In this document: one piece after another, positions 32,028-40,618 of the stretch
Layout: each line of letters opens with the position of its first letter
Position numbering within the stretch: the stretch's first letter is position 1
Source of the DNA: Nocardia asteroides
Lineage (GTDB): Bacteria > Actinomycetota > Actinomycetes > Mycobacteriales > Mycobacteriaceae
Reading direction: 5' to 3'
Assembly: GCF_021183625.1 (NCBI RefSeq)
Contig: NZ_CP089214.1
Span: 434,001-498,000 of the forward strand
Length of the DNA stretch: 64,000 nt
The notes under the pieces: generated by a model
Told to the model about the DNA's origin: nothing
What the model saw: only the letters and a program-made list of their open reading frames with translations
The model's database searches: none
Program-made: the position numbers and the translations under genes

Positions 32028-33890
32028 TCAGGCGGCGACGTGGCCGAAATCGAGCTTGACCAGCTGGTCGGCGCGGTCGAAGTACCGGTCGTCGTGGGTG
32101 ATCACGATGACGGTCTTGCCGCGGCGCTTCAGCTCGGTCAGGATCTCGCCGTAGAAGACGTCGCGGAAGCGCGGCTCCTGATCGGCGGCCCACTCGTCGA
32201 AGAGGTAGATCGGGCGGTCCTCCAGCAGCGCGGTGAGCAGCGCGAGCCGCTTGCGCTGCCCCTGCGAGAGCGCGATCGTGGAGAGCTTCCCGTCCCGCAC
32301 CGTCACCTTGTGCGCGATCTGCAGCTGCTCCAGGTAGTGCCGCACCTCGTCGTCGATCCCGGGCCGGTCGAAGCCGAGGTAGTCCTCGAAGAGGTGGAAA
32401 TCGGTGAACACCGCCGAGGAGTTCTGCCGGAACCACTCCACGTTCTCGTGGTCGATCTTCTCGCCGTTCAGCGAGATCGAGCCGGTGCGCGGCACGTACA
32501 GCCCGGTGATCAGCTTGGCCAGCGTCGACTTGCCGCTGCCGTTGCCGCCCACCACGAAGGTGATCTGCCCCGGCTCGAAGACCAGGTCGAGCGGGCCGAG
32601 CGCGAACCCGGTGGTCTCGGTTTGCTCCAGCACCGGCGCGCCCATCGGCACCGGGTGGTGGTCCCGGCCGCCGTGGTCGATGCGGCGGCGGCCGTTGACA
32701 TCCGGCCCCGGCAGCGCGGGCGGCCTGCCCGGATGCGGGTGACCTGGGTGCGCCCCGCGGGGGTGCGCGCCGCCGTGCTGCCTGCCGCCGGGATGGGTGC
32801 CCGGCTTTCCACCGGGGCGGCCGTCCGGGTGCGGCGGCGGCGCGCCGGGCCCGTCCTCGAAGGGCGCGGGCGGCTCGCTCGCGTAGTGGTAACCGATATT
32901 GTTCAGCTCCAGCCGGGCCGATTCGACCACCGGACGCTCGGTGTAGGGCAGCTGCTCCTCGTTGTGCAGCGTCGTCATGGACAGGTTCATGGTGCGGATC
33001 TTGGCCAGCGCCACGTCACCGCGGACCAGGTCGGGCAGCCGGTGCATGAAGTTCTGCATCGGCATGGCGAGGAAGGTGGTCACCAGCACGTACCCGACCA
33101 TCACGTCGCGCGGCAGGTCGAGCGCGGCGGCGATGGCGAACAGGACCAGCGCCATCGTGCCGAGCTGCAGGAACTGCCCGAGCCCCTGTGCCACCGAGAA
33201 TTTCTGGCTGGCGTCCACGTTCTGGTCGCGCAGCGTGCGGGCCGAGCCGAGCAGGTGCCGGTCCATGAAGTCGCGGCGCCTGCCGCGGTGCAGCTTCAGC
33301 TCCTTGATCCCGAGCGTGACCGCCTGGAACGAGCTGAGCAGCAGGTCCTCGTTCTCCCGCGCCCGGTGGTAGATGGCCCGCACCCGGCGCAGGAAGAGCT
33401 CGACGCAGCAGATGCCGACCAGCGTGCCCGCCACGCTGATCGCGAAGATCGGCCCGGAGAGCACCGCGAGGAAGACGAAGCAGCCGACGATGGTCGCGAC
33501 GTCGACGCAGATCGCCGGGATCGCGGTGACCGCCTGCGACAGCGAGCGCACGTCCTCGGTGAGCGTCGCCAGCAGCCGGTGCGAGCCGAGCCGCTCCAGG
33601 TGCTCGAGCGGCGCGGAGACCACGCCGCCGCTGAGGTCGGCGCGGAGCCGGAAGATGGCCTCCTGCGCCAGCCGGATCAGCAGGATCTGCGAGATCAGGC
33701 CGCTCACCAGCAGGACGACTCCGGTGAGGACGAACCGCGTGAGCAGGTCGTCCGGGTGCGGCCCCGGCGCCACCACCTTGTTGATGAGGGTGACCAGGTA
33801 GGTGTTGGCCGCGCCGGCCACGAGGCCGGCCGCGACGACGCCTGCGATTCGCACCAGGGAGATCGAGATGAGGAATCTGATGAGTTGCAT
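32028..33890 (-). CDS. SyrD/PvdE-type cyclic peptide exporter ABC transporter with His-rich insert
   Basis: This 620-residue half-transporter has an N-terminal membrane domain (about 1-290) and a C-terminal ATPase. Walker A is GGNGSGKST (448-456), the signature is LSQGQ (541-545) and Walker B is IYLFDEWAAD (561-570). FDEWAADQEPRFRDVFY and THDDRYF are diagnostic of the SyrD/PvdE (cyclic peptide and siderophore precursor) group. Between the domains, at about residues 337-418, lies a Pro/Gly/His-rich insert with ten histidines in HPG-like repeats, unusual for the family. ATG 33890 is chosen; the longer open frame overlaps the polyketide synthase out of frame. It is last in the desaturase-PKS-exporter operon. 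Confidence 0.9.
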   Translation of the reverse strand: MQLIRFLISISLVRIAGVVAAGLVAGAANTYLVTLINKVVAPGPHPDDLLTRFVLTGVVLLVSGLISQILLIRLAQEAIFRLRADLSGGVVSAPLEHLERLGSHRLLATLTEDVRSLSQAVTAIPAICVDVATIVGCFVFLAVLSGPIFAISVAGTLVGICCVELFLRRVRAIYHRARENEDLLLSSFQAVTLGIKELKLHRGRRRDFMDRHLLGSARTLRDQNVDASQKFSVAQGLGQFLQLGTMALVLFAIAAALDLPRDVMVGYVLVTTFLAMPMQNFMHRLPDLVRGDVALAKIRTMNLSMTTLHNEEQLPYTERPVVESARLELNNIGYHYASEPPAPFEDGPGAPPPHPDGRPGGKPGTHPGGRQHGGAHPRGAHPGHPHPGRPPALPGPDVNGRRRIDHGGRDHHPVPMGAPVLEQTETTGFALGPLDLVFEPGQITFVVGGNGSGKSTLAKLITGLYVPRTGSISLNGEKIDHENVEWFRQNSSAVFTDFHLFEDYLGFDRPGIDDEVRHYLEQLQIAHKVTVRDGKLSTIALSQGQRKRLALLTALLEDRPIYLFDEWAADQEPRFRDVFYGEILTELKRRGKTVIVITHDDRYFDRADQLVKLDFGHVAA

Positions 33891-33925
33891 GGTTTCTGTG
33901 CTTTCGGAAGTGCCGGCGGGTGCGA

Positions 33926-35137
33926 TTACCGGCGGATGATGTCGAAGATCATGCCTTCGAGCGTGACGCCGGGGGCGAAGGAGAACGCCACCCCCGTAGA
34001 GACGGGAGCGACGGGAGCGGTGTCGTCGGCGGCCTGGCCGATCATCCGCTGCAGCACGAAGATCAGCGAGACGCTGAGCATGTTGCCGTGCTCGGCGAGC
34101 ACCTCCCAGCTCACCGCGGCGGCCTCGCTCGGGAGCCCGAGCGAGCGCGCCGACTCCTCGATGATCTTCGGGCCACCCGGGTGGATCGCCCACAGCGCGA
34201 CGTCGGACTTGCGCAGCCCGTGCTCGGCCAGGCGCCGGGTGACCACCGGGTCGACGCCGTCGTAGATGTACTTCGGCAGGTCCTCGGCGAGCTCGCAGGT
34301 GATGCCGTTGTGGTTGACGCCGAGCACGATGCCGTCCTCGGCGTCGTCCAGCAGGTGGCTGAAGCTGTCCCGGATGACGATCTTGCCGGGGCTCAGCGGC
34401 TGGTGCACCTTGCTCGCGCCGATCACCACCGCGCCGCAGCCGTCGCCGAAGAGGCTGTGCGTGATCACGTCGTTGACGTCGTCGGCGAAGACGGCGTTCA
34501 CCGAGCTGAGCTCGATGCAGATCAGCATGGCCTTCTTGTCGGGGTGCGCCCGGACGTAGTCGACGGCGGTGCGCATGCCGTTCATCGCGGCGGCGCAGCC
34601 CATGAAGTTGACGACCACCCGGCCCACCGACGGCGCGAGCCCGAGCCGCTTGACCACCGCGACGTCGACGCCGGGGGCGATGAAGCCGGTGCTGGTCACG
34701 AAGATCAGCAGCCCGATCTCGGCCGGATCCTCGATCCCGGCCAGCGCCCGCCCCGCGGTGTCGACGGCCAGCGGGACCGCGTGCTCGTGGAAGAGGTTCA
34801 TCCGCTCCCGGATGGTGCCCGGCTCCCGGCTGTAGGCGAGGAACTCCGGGTCCAGCGGATCCACCGCCAGCCGGCGGGTGTCGATCCTGGTCTTCCGGTA
34901 CACCCGGGCGATCCGGGTGCGCTGCCGCTCGTCGCCGAACAGCTCGGCGACCCGCTCGGCGGCGGCCGCCTGGTCGAAGACCCGCAGCGGCGATCCGGTC
35001 GCGATGCTCTCGATCACCCCGACCGTGGTCGGCGGCGCGGGCGGCAGCATCCGCGTCGCGATGTCGTGCCCGTGCTCCCCAGCCGCCCGCAGGCGGGTTG
35101 TCCCCGGGCGATTGCCCTCGTCGATCGTTACAGACAC
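33926..35137 (-). CDS. Type III polyketide synthase (chalcone synthase-like)
   Basis: This 403-residue protein carries the full type III PKS triad: Cys181 in VVNFMGCAAAMNGMR, His319 in WAIHPGGPKIIE, and Asn352 in AEHGNMLS. It also has the FGDGCGA and GITCELAEDLPKYI regions of the bacterial group. Such enzymes extend acyl-CoA starters with malonyl-CoA to alkylpyrones, resorcinols or phloroglucinols without an acyl carrier protein. It sits between the b5-desaturase (43-base gap) and the exporter (35-base gap). This suggests the starter or product is a fatty chain made unsaturated and exported. Confidence 0.93.
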   Translation of the reverse strand: MSVTIDEGNRPGTTRLRAAGEHGHDIATRMLPPAPPTTVGVIESIATGSPLRVFDQAAAAERVAELFGDERQRTRIARVYRKTRIDTRRLAVDPLDPEFLAYSREPGTIRERMNLFHEHAVPLAVDTAGRALAGIEDPAEIGLLIFVTSTGFIAPGVDVAVVKRLGLAPSVGRVVVNFMGCAAAMNGMRTAVDYVRAHPDKKAMLICIELSSVNAVFADDVNDVITHSLFGDGCGAVVIGASKVHQPLSPGKIVIRDSFSHLLDDAEDGIVLGVNHNGITCELAEDLPKYIYDGVDPVVTRRLAEHGLRKSDVALWAIHPGGPKIIEESARSLGLPSEAAAVSWEVLAEHGNMLSVSLIFVLQRMIGQAADDTAPVAPVSTGVAFSFAPGVTLEGMIFDIIRR

Positions 35138-35180
35138 GACCCTCTACCTTTCGCAATGATGTGTGACGGTGGAATGCGGC

Positions 35181-36644
35181 TCAGACGGTGCCGATTCCGG
35201 TGAAGCCCTGGGCCGTGTAGACGACGCAGGTCTTCAGTGCCGACGGCGAGCAGTGCTCGCGCACGAACCCCCAGTTGCGTTCTTTCGCCTCGTCGGAGCG
35301 GGAAAGCAGATATGTCCGGATCTGTTTCGGGAACCGGTCGGTGAGGAAGCTCTTCGCGGGCAGCCACTCCACCCCGAACTTCTCCGCCTCCTCGCGCAGC
35401 ACGTCCTCGGTCGCGATGTTCGCGAAACCGCTGCGCTGGTAGGGCAGCACGTGGTGCACCCGGTGCGAGCTCAGCCCGGCGGAGAGGAAGCAGTCGACGT
35501 AGCGGTTGCCGACCACCTTCAGGTCGTAGGCCTGCTGGAGCTGGTTGATGCCCCAGTCCTCGGTGTCGGTGTGCGTCTCCTCGGTGTCCAGCTCGAAGTC
35601 GTGGCTGGCCACCACCAGGAAGGTGCTGATCCACAGCGAGATCACGAACTGCAGGAACCAGGCGAGGAAGTCGCCCGCGACGGTGAAGGCCACCAGCTCG
35701 GCGACGAGCAGGAAGCGCACCCCGAACGAGCCGACGAAGTGCGGCAGCGCGCCGCGCATCGAGCCGTACATCTCCTTGACGCCCACCTTGCGGGTGAGCC
35801 GGCAGACGTCGAGCAGCCGGATCGTCATGCCGGTCAGCGTGTGCCCGAGTTTGTGCAGCGTGTGCACCGGCATCCGGTAGAGCCGAGGCACCCGCATCAT
35901 CATGGTGAAGACGTTCTTCTTGATGTCGACTTCGCTCTGCGTGTGCGGGTGGTGCAGCAGCGCGTGGCCGTCCGCGGTGACGAAGGAGAGCGCGACGTAG
36001 TTCAGGTCGAAGGCGTTCACCCAGACCTTGTTCACGCCCTTCTGCGCGCGGTGGATGGCGTAGTGCCCGAAGCCGGCGAGCGAGCTGCGCAGCAGCACCA
36101 TGGCGATCACGAAGACCGGCAGCGGCATCCAGCCCGGCTCGAAGAGCCGCAGCCCCTGGACCGCGAAGTAGGCCACCGCCAGCACCGCGACCACGATGTT
36201 GAAGATGGTGTCCATCCGCTTGATCCGGGCCGCGAGTTCGGGCTCGCGGAGCCGGGCGCGCACCCGGTGCAGCAGGTCGTCGGAATTCCCGAAGGTGTAC
36301 TTCGGGGTGTCCCGCCAGCTGTCGAAGCCCTCCTTGAAGAGGAAGTCCGGCGCGTTGTTCTTCGGGTGGATGTCCTCCGGCGTGGCGTCGCGGTCGAGCG
36401 CGTAGCGCTCCAGCATCCGCTCCACCGCCTGCGGGTTTTTGTGGTACGACCCGATGATCGAGGTGATGTCCCGGTTCTTGGTCCGGCCGATGAAGAACTC
36501 GCCGCCCGGATGCTTGGAGATCCAGTCGCTGAGGTCGTAGGCCCGGCCGTTGTAGATCCAGACGTTCGAGATCGGGGGCGGCCCGTCGGGCGGCGGGGGA
36601 CGACGGAAGTCCTGCTCCTCCGTCGCGGGGCGGGTGTCGGTCAT
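35181..36644 (-). CDS. Cytochrome b5-fatty acid desaturase fusion
   Basis: This 487-residue protein has an N-terminal cytochrome b5-like domain with HPGG (His45) and a second possible heme ligand, His68. A membrane di-iron desaturase follows, with boxes HYAIH (194-198), HALLHHPH (227-234) and HRVHH (394-398). Hydrophobic segments near 147-165, 172-190 and 305-345 fit the membrane topology. Front-end (delta-5/delta-6-type) desaturases often have this fusion. ATG 36644 follows GAAGGAC; an in-frame ATG at 36788 would add 48 residues with no domain. It is first in the operon with the type III PKS and exporter. Confidence 0.9.
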   Translation of the reverse strand: MTDTRPATEEQDFRRPPPPDGPPPISNVWIYNGRAYDLSDWISKHPGGEFFIGRTKNRDITSIIGSYHKNPQAVERMLERYALDRDATPEDIHPKNNAPDFLFKEGFDSWRDTPKYTFGNSDDLLHRVRARLREPELAARIKRMDTIFNIVVAVLAVAYFAVQGLRLFEPGWMPLPVFVIAMVLLRSSLAGFGHYAIHRAQKGVNKVWVNAFDLNYVALSFVTADGHALLHHPHTQSEVDIKKNVFTMMMRVPRLYRMPVHTLHKLGHTLTGMTIRLLDVCRLTRKVGVKEMYGSMRGALPHFVGSFGVRFLLVAELVAFTVAGDFLAWFLQFVISLWISTFLVVASHDFELDTEETHTDTEDWGINQLQQAYDLKVVGNRYVDCFLSAGLSSHRVHHVLPYQRSGFANIATEDVLREEAEKFGVEWLPAKSFLTDRFPKQIRTYLLSRSDEAKERNWGFVREHCSPSALKTCVVYTAQGFTGIGTV

Positions 36645-37071
36645 CGCTGTCCTTCGTGCTGGGTTCCGCGGTGTCTCGGGCCGTATCGCTCGGACCCGGG
36701 AATTGATTTCAGACACCGAGCGGACCGGCTCCGCGCCGGTCCGGACCGGAAGGTTATCCCAGGTCACGTGGTCCGTCTCGGTGGTCATGCTCAGTATGGT
36801 GCGTCGTCTCGCCTACAGCGCACTGAACGATTCCTTAAGCCGGAACCGGGTCGCGACGCGTTTGCCCGCGGCCCTATGCGAGACGACCGCGCACAGGGTA
36901 ACGTTCCGGCCCGCAGCGGCTTCCGACCGTGGTTCGGCCATGGGTCGGCCACCGGAAATCACGGCCGGCGAAGGGCTCTTCCTCCGCCGGAGGGGCTGCT
37001 GCGCCACCCCGGCAGCGCCTGCTGCCACTCCACCCCGGTCGCCTGCGACCACGCACTCTCTGGGGGCATCC
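36645..37071. other. 427-base divergent intergenic region
   Basis: This gap between the b5-desaturase gene (minus strand) and the LppX/LprG-like gene (plus strand) should contain the promoters of both. I see a GC-rich 13-base palindrome, CCTCCGCCGGAGG, near 36984, but no clear -10/-35 pair, tRNA or intact small gene. If the desaturase starts at 36788, part of this is coding. Confidence 0.5.
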
Positions 37072-37911
37072 ATGAGTGACCCGACAACGTCCGAATCCAC
37101 CGTCGCCCGGCGGGCAACCCGCAGGCTCACCCCGGTGCGCCTCGGCACCGCCGCCGTCGCGGCCTCGCTCCTCGCGGCGGTCCTGACCGGTTGCGGCAGC
37201 GACGATTCCAGCACCGGCACGAGCACCGCCGCGACCGCGACCGGCGCGCTGCCCGAGGCCGCGCAGATCGTGCAGGAGTCCGCGCGCACCACGCAGACCC
37301 TGCAGGCCGTGCACCTGGAGCTGGAGGTCGAGAACATCCAGAACCTGCCGGTCGAGAAGGTCGACGCGGACGTCACCAACCAGCCGCAGGGCCAGGGCGC
37401 CGCCCAGGGCAGCGCCACCGTGCGGACCAAGCCGGACGCGCCGTTCATCGACGCCGACTTCGTCGTCGTGGACAAGTCCATCTGGGTCAAGCTGGAGGAC
37501 GGCAAGTTCGCCGACCTCGGCCCCTCGGAGAAGGTCTACGATCCGGGCATCATCCTGGACAAGGACAAGGGCCTGGCCAACGTGATCGCCAAGGTGCAGA
37601 ACCCGAAGGTCGAGGGGCGCGAGAGCGTCGAGGGCACCGCGGTCGTGAAGGTCAGCGGCACCATCGACTCCTCGGTCATCGACCCGATCGTGCCCCGGGT
37701 CGGCGAGGGCGGCGGCACCTTCCCGATCACGCTCTACATCGCCGACGTCGCGCCGCCGAGCACCTCGGCCGCGGCCAAGCCGTCCGACGCCCCCTCCGCC
37801 GGCGACGGGCCGAACCTGGTGCGCGCCATCATCAAGAAGGGCGACGGAACCATCAACGTCACCCTCTCCGACTGGGCCGATCCGGTCACGGTCACCAAGC
37901 CCGCGAACTGA
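37072..37911 (+). CDS. LppX/LprAFG family lipoprotein
   Basis: This 279-residue lipoprotein has an N-terminal hydrophobic signal (about 24-40) ending in the lipobox LTGC, with Cys41 as the lipidation site. A Thr/Ser/Ala linker and a LppX/LprAFG fold follow (QIVQESARTTQTLQAVHLELEVEN, VDADV, VVDKSIWVKL). In mycobacteria this family carries acylated lipids (LprG) or phthiocerol dimycocerosates (LppX) through the envelope. It is divergent from the b5-desaturase operon and ends at a strong terminator. Envelope transport of the lipid made there is a plausible role. Confidence 0.88.
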   Translation: MSDPTTSESTVARRATRRLTPVRLGTAAVAASLLAAVLTGCGSDDSSTGTSTAATATGALPEAAQIVQESARTTQTLQAVHLELEVENIQNLPVEKVDADVTNQPQGQGAAQGSATVRTKPDAPFIDADFVVVDKSIWVKLEDGKFADLGPSEKVYDPGIILDKDKGLANVIAKVQNPKVEGRESVEGTAVVKVSGTIDSSVIDPIVPRVGEGGGTFPITLYIADVAPPSTSAAAKPSDAPSAGDGPNLVRAIIKKGDGTINVTLSDWADPVTVTKPAN

Positions 37912-37942
37912 CAGCTACCAGCCTGTAGGGTCGGAGCTCGAG

Positions 37943-37982
37943 CCGGGTGCCCGCCGCGAATCCGCGGCGGGCACCCGGTTTT
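37943..37982 (+). terminator. Strong intrinsic terminator after LppX/LprG-like gene
   Basis: A perfect 16-bp stem, CCGGGTGCCCGCCGCG and its complement, encloses the loop AATC (37943-37978) and is followed by four T. It starts 32 bases after the lipoprotein stop. Confidence 0.85.
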
Positions 37983-38045
37983 CGCATGTCCGCGGCGGAG
38001 GCGCCGATACCCGGCATCGCGCGGCTCGCACTCCACCCCGCCGCG

Positions 38046-38675
38046 TTACCCGGCGATCGCGGCCACGAACTCGGCACGGACCGCGGGTGCGACCCAGCGG
38101 CGCAGGTAGGTGCGGAGCTCGGCCCCGCGCCGCTGCGCCCCCTCGCCGCCGGACCCCTCCTCGACGAAGGAGAGCAGCACGCGGACGAGGAACTCGATCA
38201 GCTCGTCCAGCTCCGGGCCGGTGAAGCCGTGCGCCGCCCACTCGACGTCGGTGCGGGCGAACGCCTCCCGGCAAACGCCGAGCGCCACCTCCGAGAGCGC
38301 GTACCGGGAGAACGCCGTTCCCTCCCCGCTGTTCATCAGCGCGGTCAGATACCGCTCCCCCGGCAGCTCCTCGACGGTGAACGCGACCGCCTCCACCGCG
38401 AGTTCGGCCGGATCGACGCGCCCGGCCAGGTGCGCGACCAGCCGGTCGACGAAGCTGTCCTGCGCCGCGTACCCCACCGCGGCGAAGAGCGCCTCGGTAC
38501 TCGGGTAGTAGCGGTACACCGTCTGCCGGATCACGCCCAGCTCCGCGGCCACGCGGGAGAGGCTGGTCCCGCGTGCGCCGTGCGTGTCGATACACCGCAT
38601 GGCGGCGGTCAGGATGCGCTCGCGCGCCTCCTCCGGGCCGCTCGGCGGCGAGCCGTTCCACGCCGGTCGTCTCAT
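38046..38675 (-). CDS. TetR family transcriptional regulator
   Basis: This 209-residue protein from ATG 38675 (frame open to 38708) has a TetR helix-turn-helix: ARERILTAAMRCIDTHGARGTSLSRVAAELGV, then TVYRYYPSTEALFAAV. The C-terminal domain is of normal size with no cofactor motif. It is divergent from a second TetR gene at 38779, and a perfect 19-bp palindrome lies between them. Which regulator binds it cannot be told from sequence. Confidence 0.88.
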   Translation of the reverse strand: MRRPAWNGSPPSGPEEARERILTAAMRCIDTHGARGTSLSRVAAELGVIRQTVYRYYPSTEALFAAVGYAAQDSFVDRLVAHLAGRVDPAELAVEAVAFTVEELPGERYLTALMNSGEGTAFSRYALSEVALGVCREAFARTDVEWAAHGFTGPELDELIEFLVRVLLSFVEEGSGGEGAQRRGAELRTYLRRWVAPAVRAEFVAAIAG

Positions 38676-38730
38676 GGCTCCAGTGTGCGGGAGCGGGAGA
38701 TCCGGCATTCCGCCCGGTCCCGGCGCCGCA

Positions 38731-38749
38731 GTTCAATCAGTGATTGAAC
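38731..38749. promoter_or_regulatory. Perfect 19-bp palindrome between divergent TetR genes
   Basis: GTTCAATCA-G-TGATTGAAC is a perfect palindrome. A further half-site, CGATTGAAAC, begins at 38753. It lies 55 bases from the TetR start at 38675 and 29 bases from the one at 38779, so it is placed to regulate both. Confidence 0.75.
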
Positions 38750-38778
38750 CGGCGATTGAAACGTGTTCTAATTCTGCC

Positions 38779-39363
38779 GTGGGACGAGCCGATACCGGGA
38801 CGCGCGAACGCATCCTCACCAGTGCCGAGCGGCTGCTGCTCGAGGCCGGGTACGACCGGGTCTCGGTGCGCGCCGTGTGCGCCGCCGCCGGGCTGAACCC
38901 GGCCGCCGTGCACTACCACTTCGGCTCCAAGGAGGCGCTGGTCGCCGCGTTGCTGGAGGCCAGGCTCGGCCCGCTCTGGCAGACCACGCTCGACGATCTC
39001 GCCGTCGGCTCCCCCGACGTGCGCGCGGTGGTCGCCGCGCTGATCGCGCCGCTCGCCGAGCTCGCCGCCGACCCCACCGGCCGGCTCTACCTGCACCTGC
39101 TCGCCCGCCTCGTGCTCGGCAGGCGGCCGGTGCGCTGGGCGGCCACCTGGTTCCGGCTCGACCCCTGGGTGGCGCTGCTGCGCGACCTGGTGCCCGGGAT
39201 CGACGCCGCCACCGCCAAGCGGCGCTGGCTGCTCGCCTTCGACCTCGTGCTCGGCCAGTTCGGCGACCCGCTCGCCGGCGACCGGGTGCTCTCCCCCGCC
39301 GCGGTGGCAGCGCTCACCGCGTTCGTGAGCGCGGGGCTCGCACTCTCTCCGGAGGAAGAATGA
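38779..39363 (+). CDS. TetR family transcriptional regulator
   Basis: This 194-residue protein with GTG start has TetR features: TRERILTSAERLLLEAGYDRVSVRAVCAAAGL, then AVHYHFGSKEALVAALL. Its stop overlaps the start of the downstream flavin oxidoreductase as ATGA, so the two are translationally coupled and it most likely regulates that enzyme and itself via the palindrome at 38731-38749. Confidence 0.9.
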   Translation: MGRADTGTRERILTSAERLLLEAGYDRVSVRAVCAAAGLNPAAVHYHFGSKEALVAALLEARLGPLWQTTLDDLAVGSPDVRAVVAALIAPLAELAADPTGRLYLHLLARLVLGRRPVRWAATWFRLDPWVALLRDLVPGIDAATAKRRWLLAFDLVLGQFGDPLAGDRVLSPAAVAALTAFVSAGLALSPEEE

Positions 39364-40550
39364 ACGATGTGTTCGCCCCGGCCCAGCTGGGGCCGGTCCG
39401 GTTGCGGAACCGGGTGGTCAAGTCCGCGACCTTCGAGGCCCGCACCCCGGACGCGCTGGTCACCGACGACCTGATCGAGTACCACCTGCGCCCGGTGCGC
39501 GGCGGGGTCGGGATGACCACCGTCGCCTACTGCGCGGTGGCGCCGGAGGGCCGCACCGAACGCAGGCAGATCTGGATGCGTCCGGAGGCCGTGCCCGGGC
39601 TGCGCAGGCTCGCCGACGCCGTGCACGCCGAGGGCGCCGCGGTGAGCGCGCAACTCGGCCACGCGGGCCCGGTCGCCAACGCCGCGTCGAACCGCGCCCC
39701 CGCGCTCTCCCCGAGCCGGCTGTTCAGCCCGCTCGGCATGGCCGCCACCCGGCGCCCGAGCGCGGCCGAGGTGCGCGGGCTGGTCCGCGCGCACGCCGAG
39801 GCCGCGGTGCTGGCGCAGGACGCCGGATTCGACGCCGTCGAGCTCCATTTCGGGCACAACTACCTGGTCAGCGCCTTCTTCAGCCCGCTGCTGAACCATC
39901 GCCGCGACGAGTACGGCGGCGCGCTGGAGAACCGGGCCCGCTTCGCCAGGGAGATCGCCACCGCGGTGCGCGAGCGGGTCGGCACCGGCATGGCCGTCAC
40001 CGCCAAATTGAGCATGGACGACGGCGTGCGCGGCGGGCTGAAACTGCCGGAGAGCCTGCAGATAGGGCGCTGGCTGGAGGCGGACGGCGCGCTCGACGCA
40101 CTCCAGCTGACCGTGGGCAGCTCGCTGCTGAACCCCATGTACCTGTTCCACGGCGACGCGCCGCACCGGGAGTTCGCCCGGGTCTTTCCGCCGCCGCTGA
40201 GCTGGGGGTTGCGGGCGGGCAGCCGCTTCTTCCTGCGCGAGTACCCCTACCGCGAGGCCTACCTGCTCGACCTGGCGCAGCAGTTCCGCCGCGAGCTGAG
40301 CATGCCGCTCATGCTGCTCGGCGGCATCACCACCAGGGCGACCATGGACCTGGCGATGGCGAGGGGCTTCGAATTCGTCGCCATGGCCAGGGGTCTGCTG
40401 CGCGAGCCCGACCTGCTGCACCGGCTGCGCGCCGACCCGGCGACCGAGTCGCTCTGCACGCACTGCAACGTCTGCATGACGACGATCTTCCACCGCACCC
40501 GCTGCGTGCTGGCCCGCCCGGACGAGCCGGTGGCTGAAGTTCCCGGCTGA
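39360..40550 (+). CDS. Old yellow enzyme-type flavin oxidoreductase with Fe-S-like cysteines
   Basis: This 396-residue protein is an OYE-type TIM barrel: FAPAQLGPVRLRNRVVKSATFEA at the start, QLGHAGP, and ELHFGHNYLVSAFFSPLLNHRRDEYGG. The C-terminus has CTHCNVCM plus a later Cys (HRTRC), the four-cysteine pattern of the 2,4-dienoyl-CoA reductase/trimethylamine dehydrogenase group, but the C-terminal FAD/NAD domains of those enzymes are absent. So it is a barrel with a possible 4Fe-4S site that needs an external reductase. It starts at ATG 39360 overlapping the TetR stop. Confidence 0.87.
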   Translation: MNDVFAPAQLGPVRLRNRVVKSATFEARTPDALVTDDLIEYHLRPVRGGVGMTTVAYCAVAPEGRTERRQIWMRPEAVPGLRRLADAVHAEGAAVSAQLGHAGPVANAASNRAPALSPSRLFSPLGMAATRRPSAAEVRGLVRAHAEAAVLAQDAGFDAVELHFGHNYLVSAFFSPLLNHRRDEYGGALENRARFAREIATAVRERVGTGMAVTAKLSMDDGVRGGLKLPESLQIGRWLEADGALDALQLTVGSSLLNPMYLFHGDAPHREFARVFPPPLSWGLRAGSRFFLREYPYREAYLLDLAQQFRRELSMPLMLLGGITTRATMDLAMARGFEFVAMARGLLREPDLLHRLRADPATESLCTHCNVCMTTIFHRTRCVLARPDEPVAEVPG

Positions 40551-40618
40551 GACCGGTCCCCGTTCGCCCCCGAGCAATCTCCGGGTTATCGTTTCGGCGA
40601 TACCGAAGTGGAGGTCCT

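Noticed and set aside
32028..35156. Single 1042-residue minus-strand frame covering exporter and PKS
   Set aside because: Only the part from 33890 downward is coding; upstream it is the wrong frame of the type III PKS gene.
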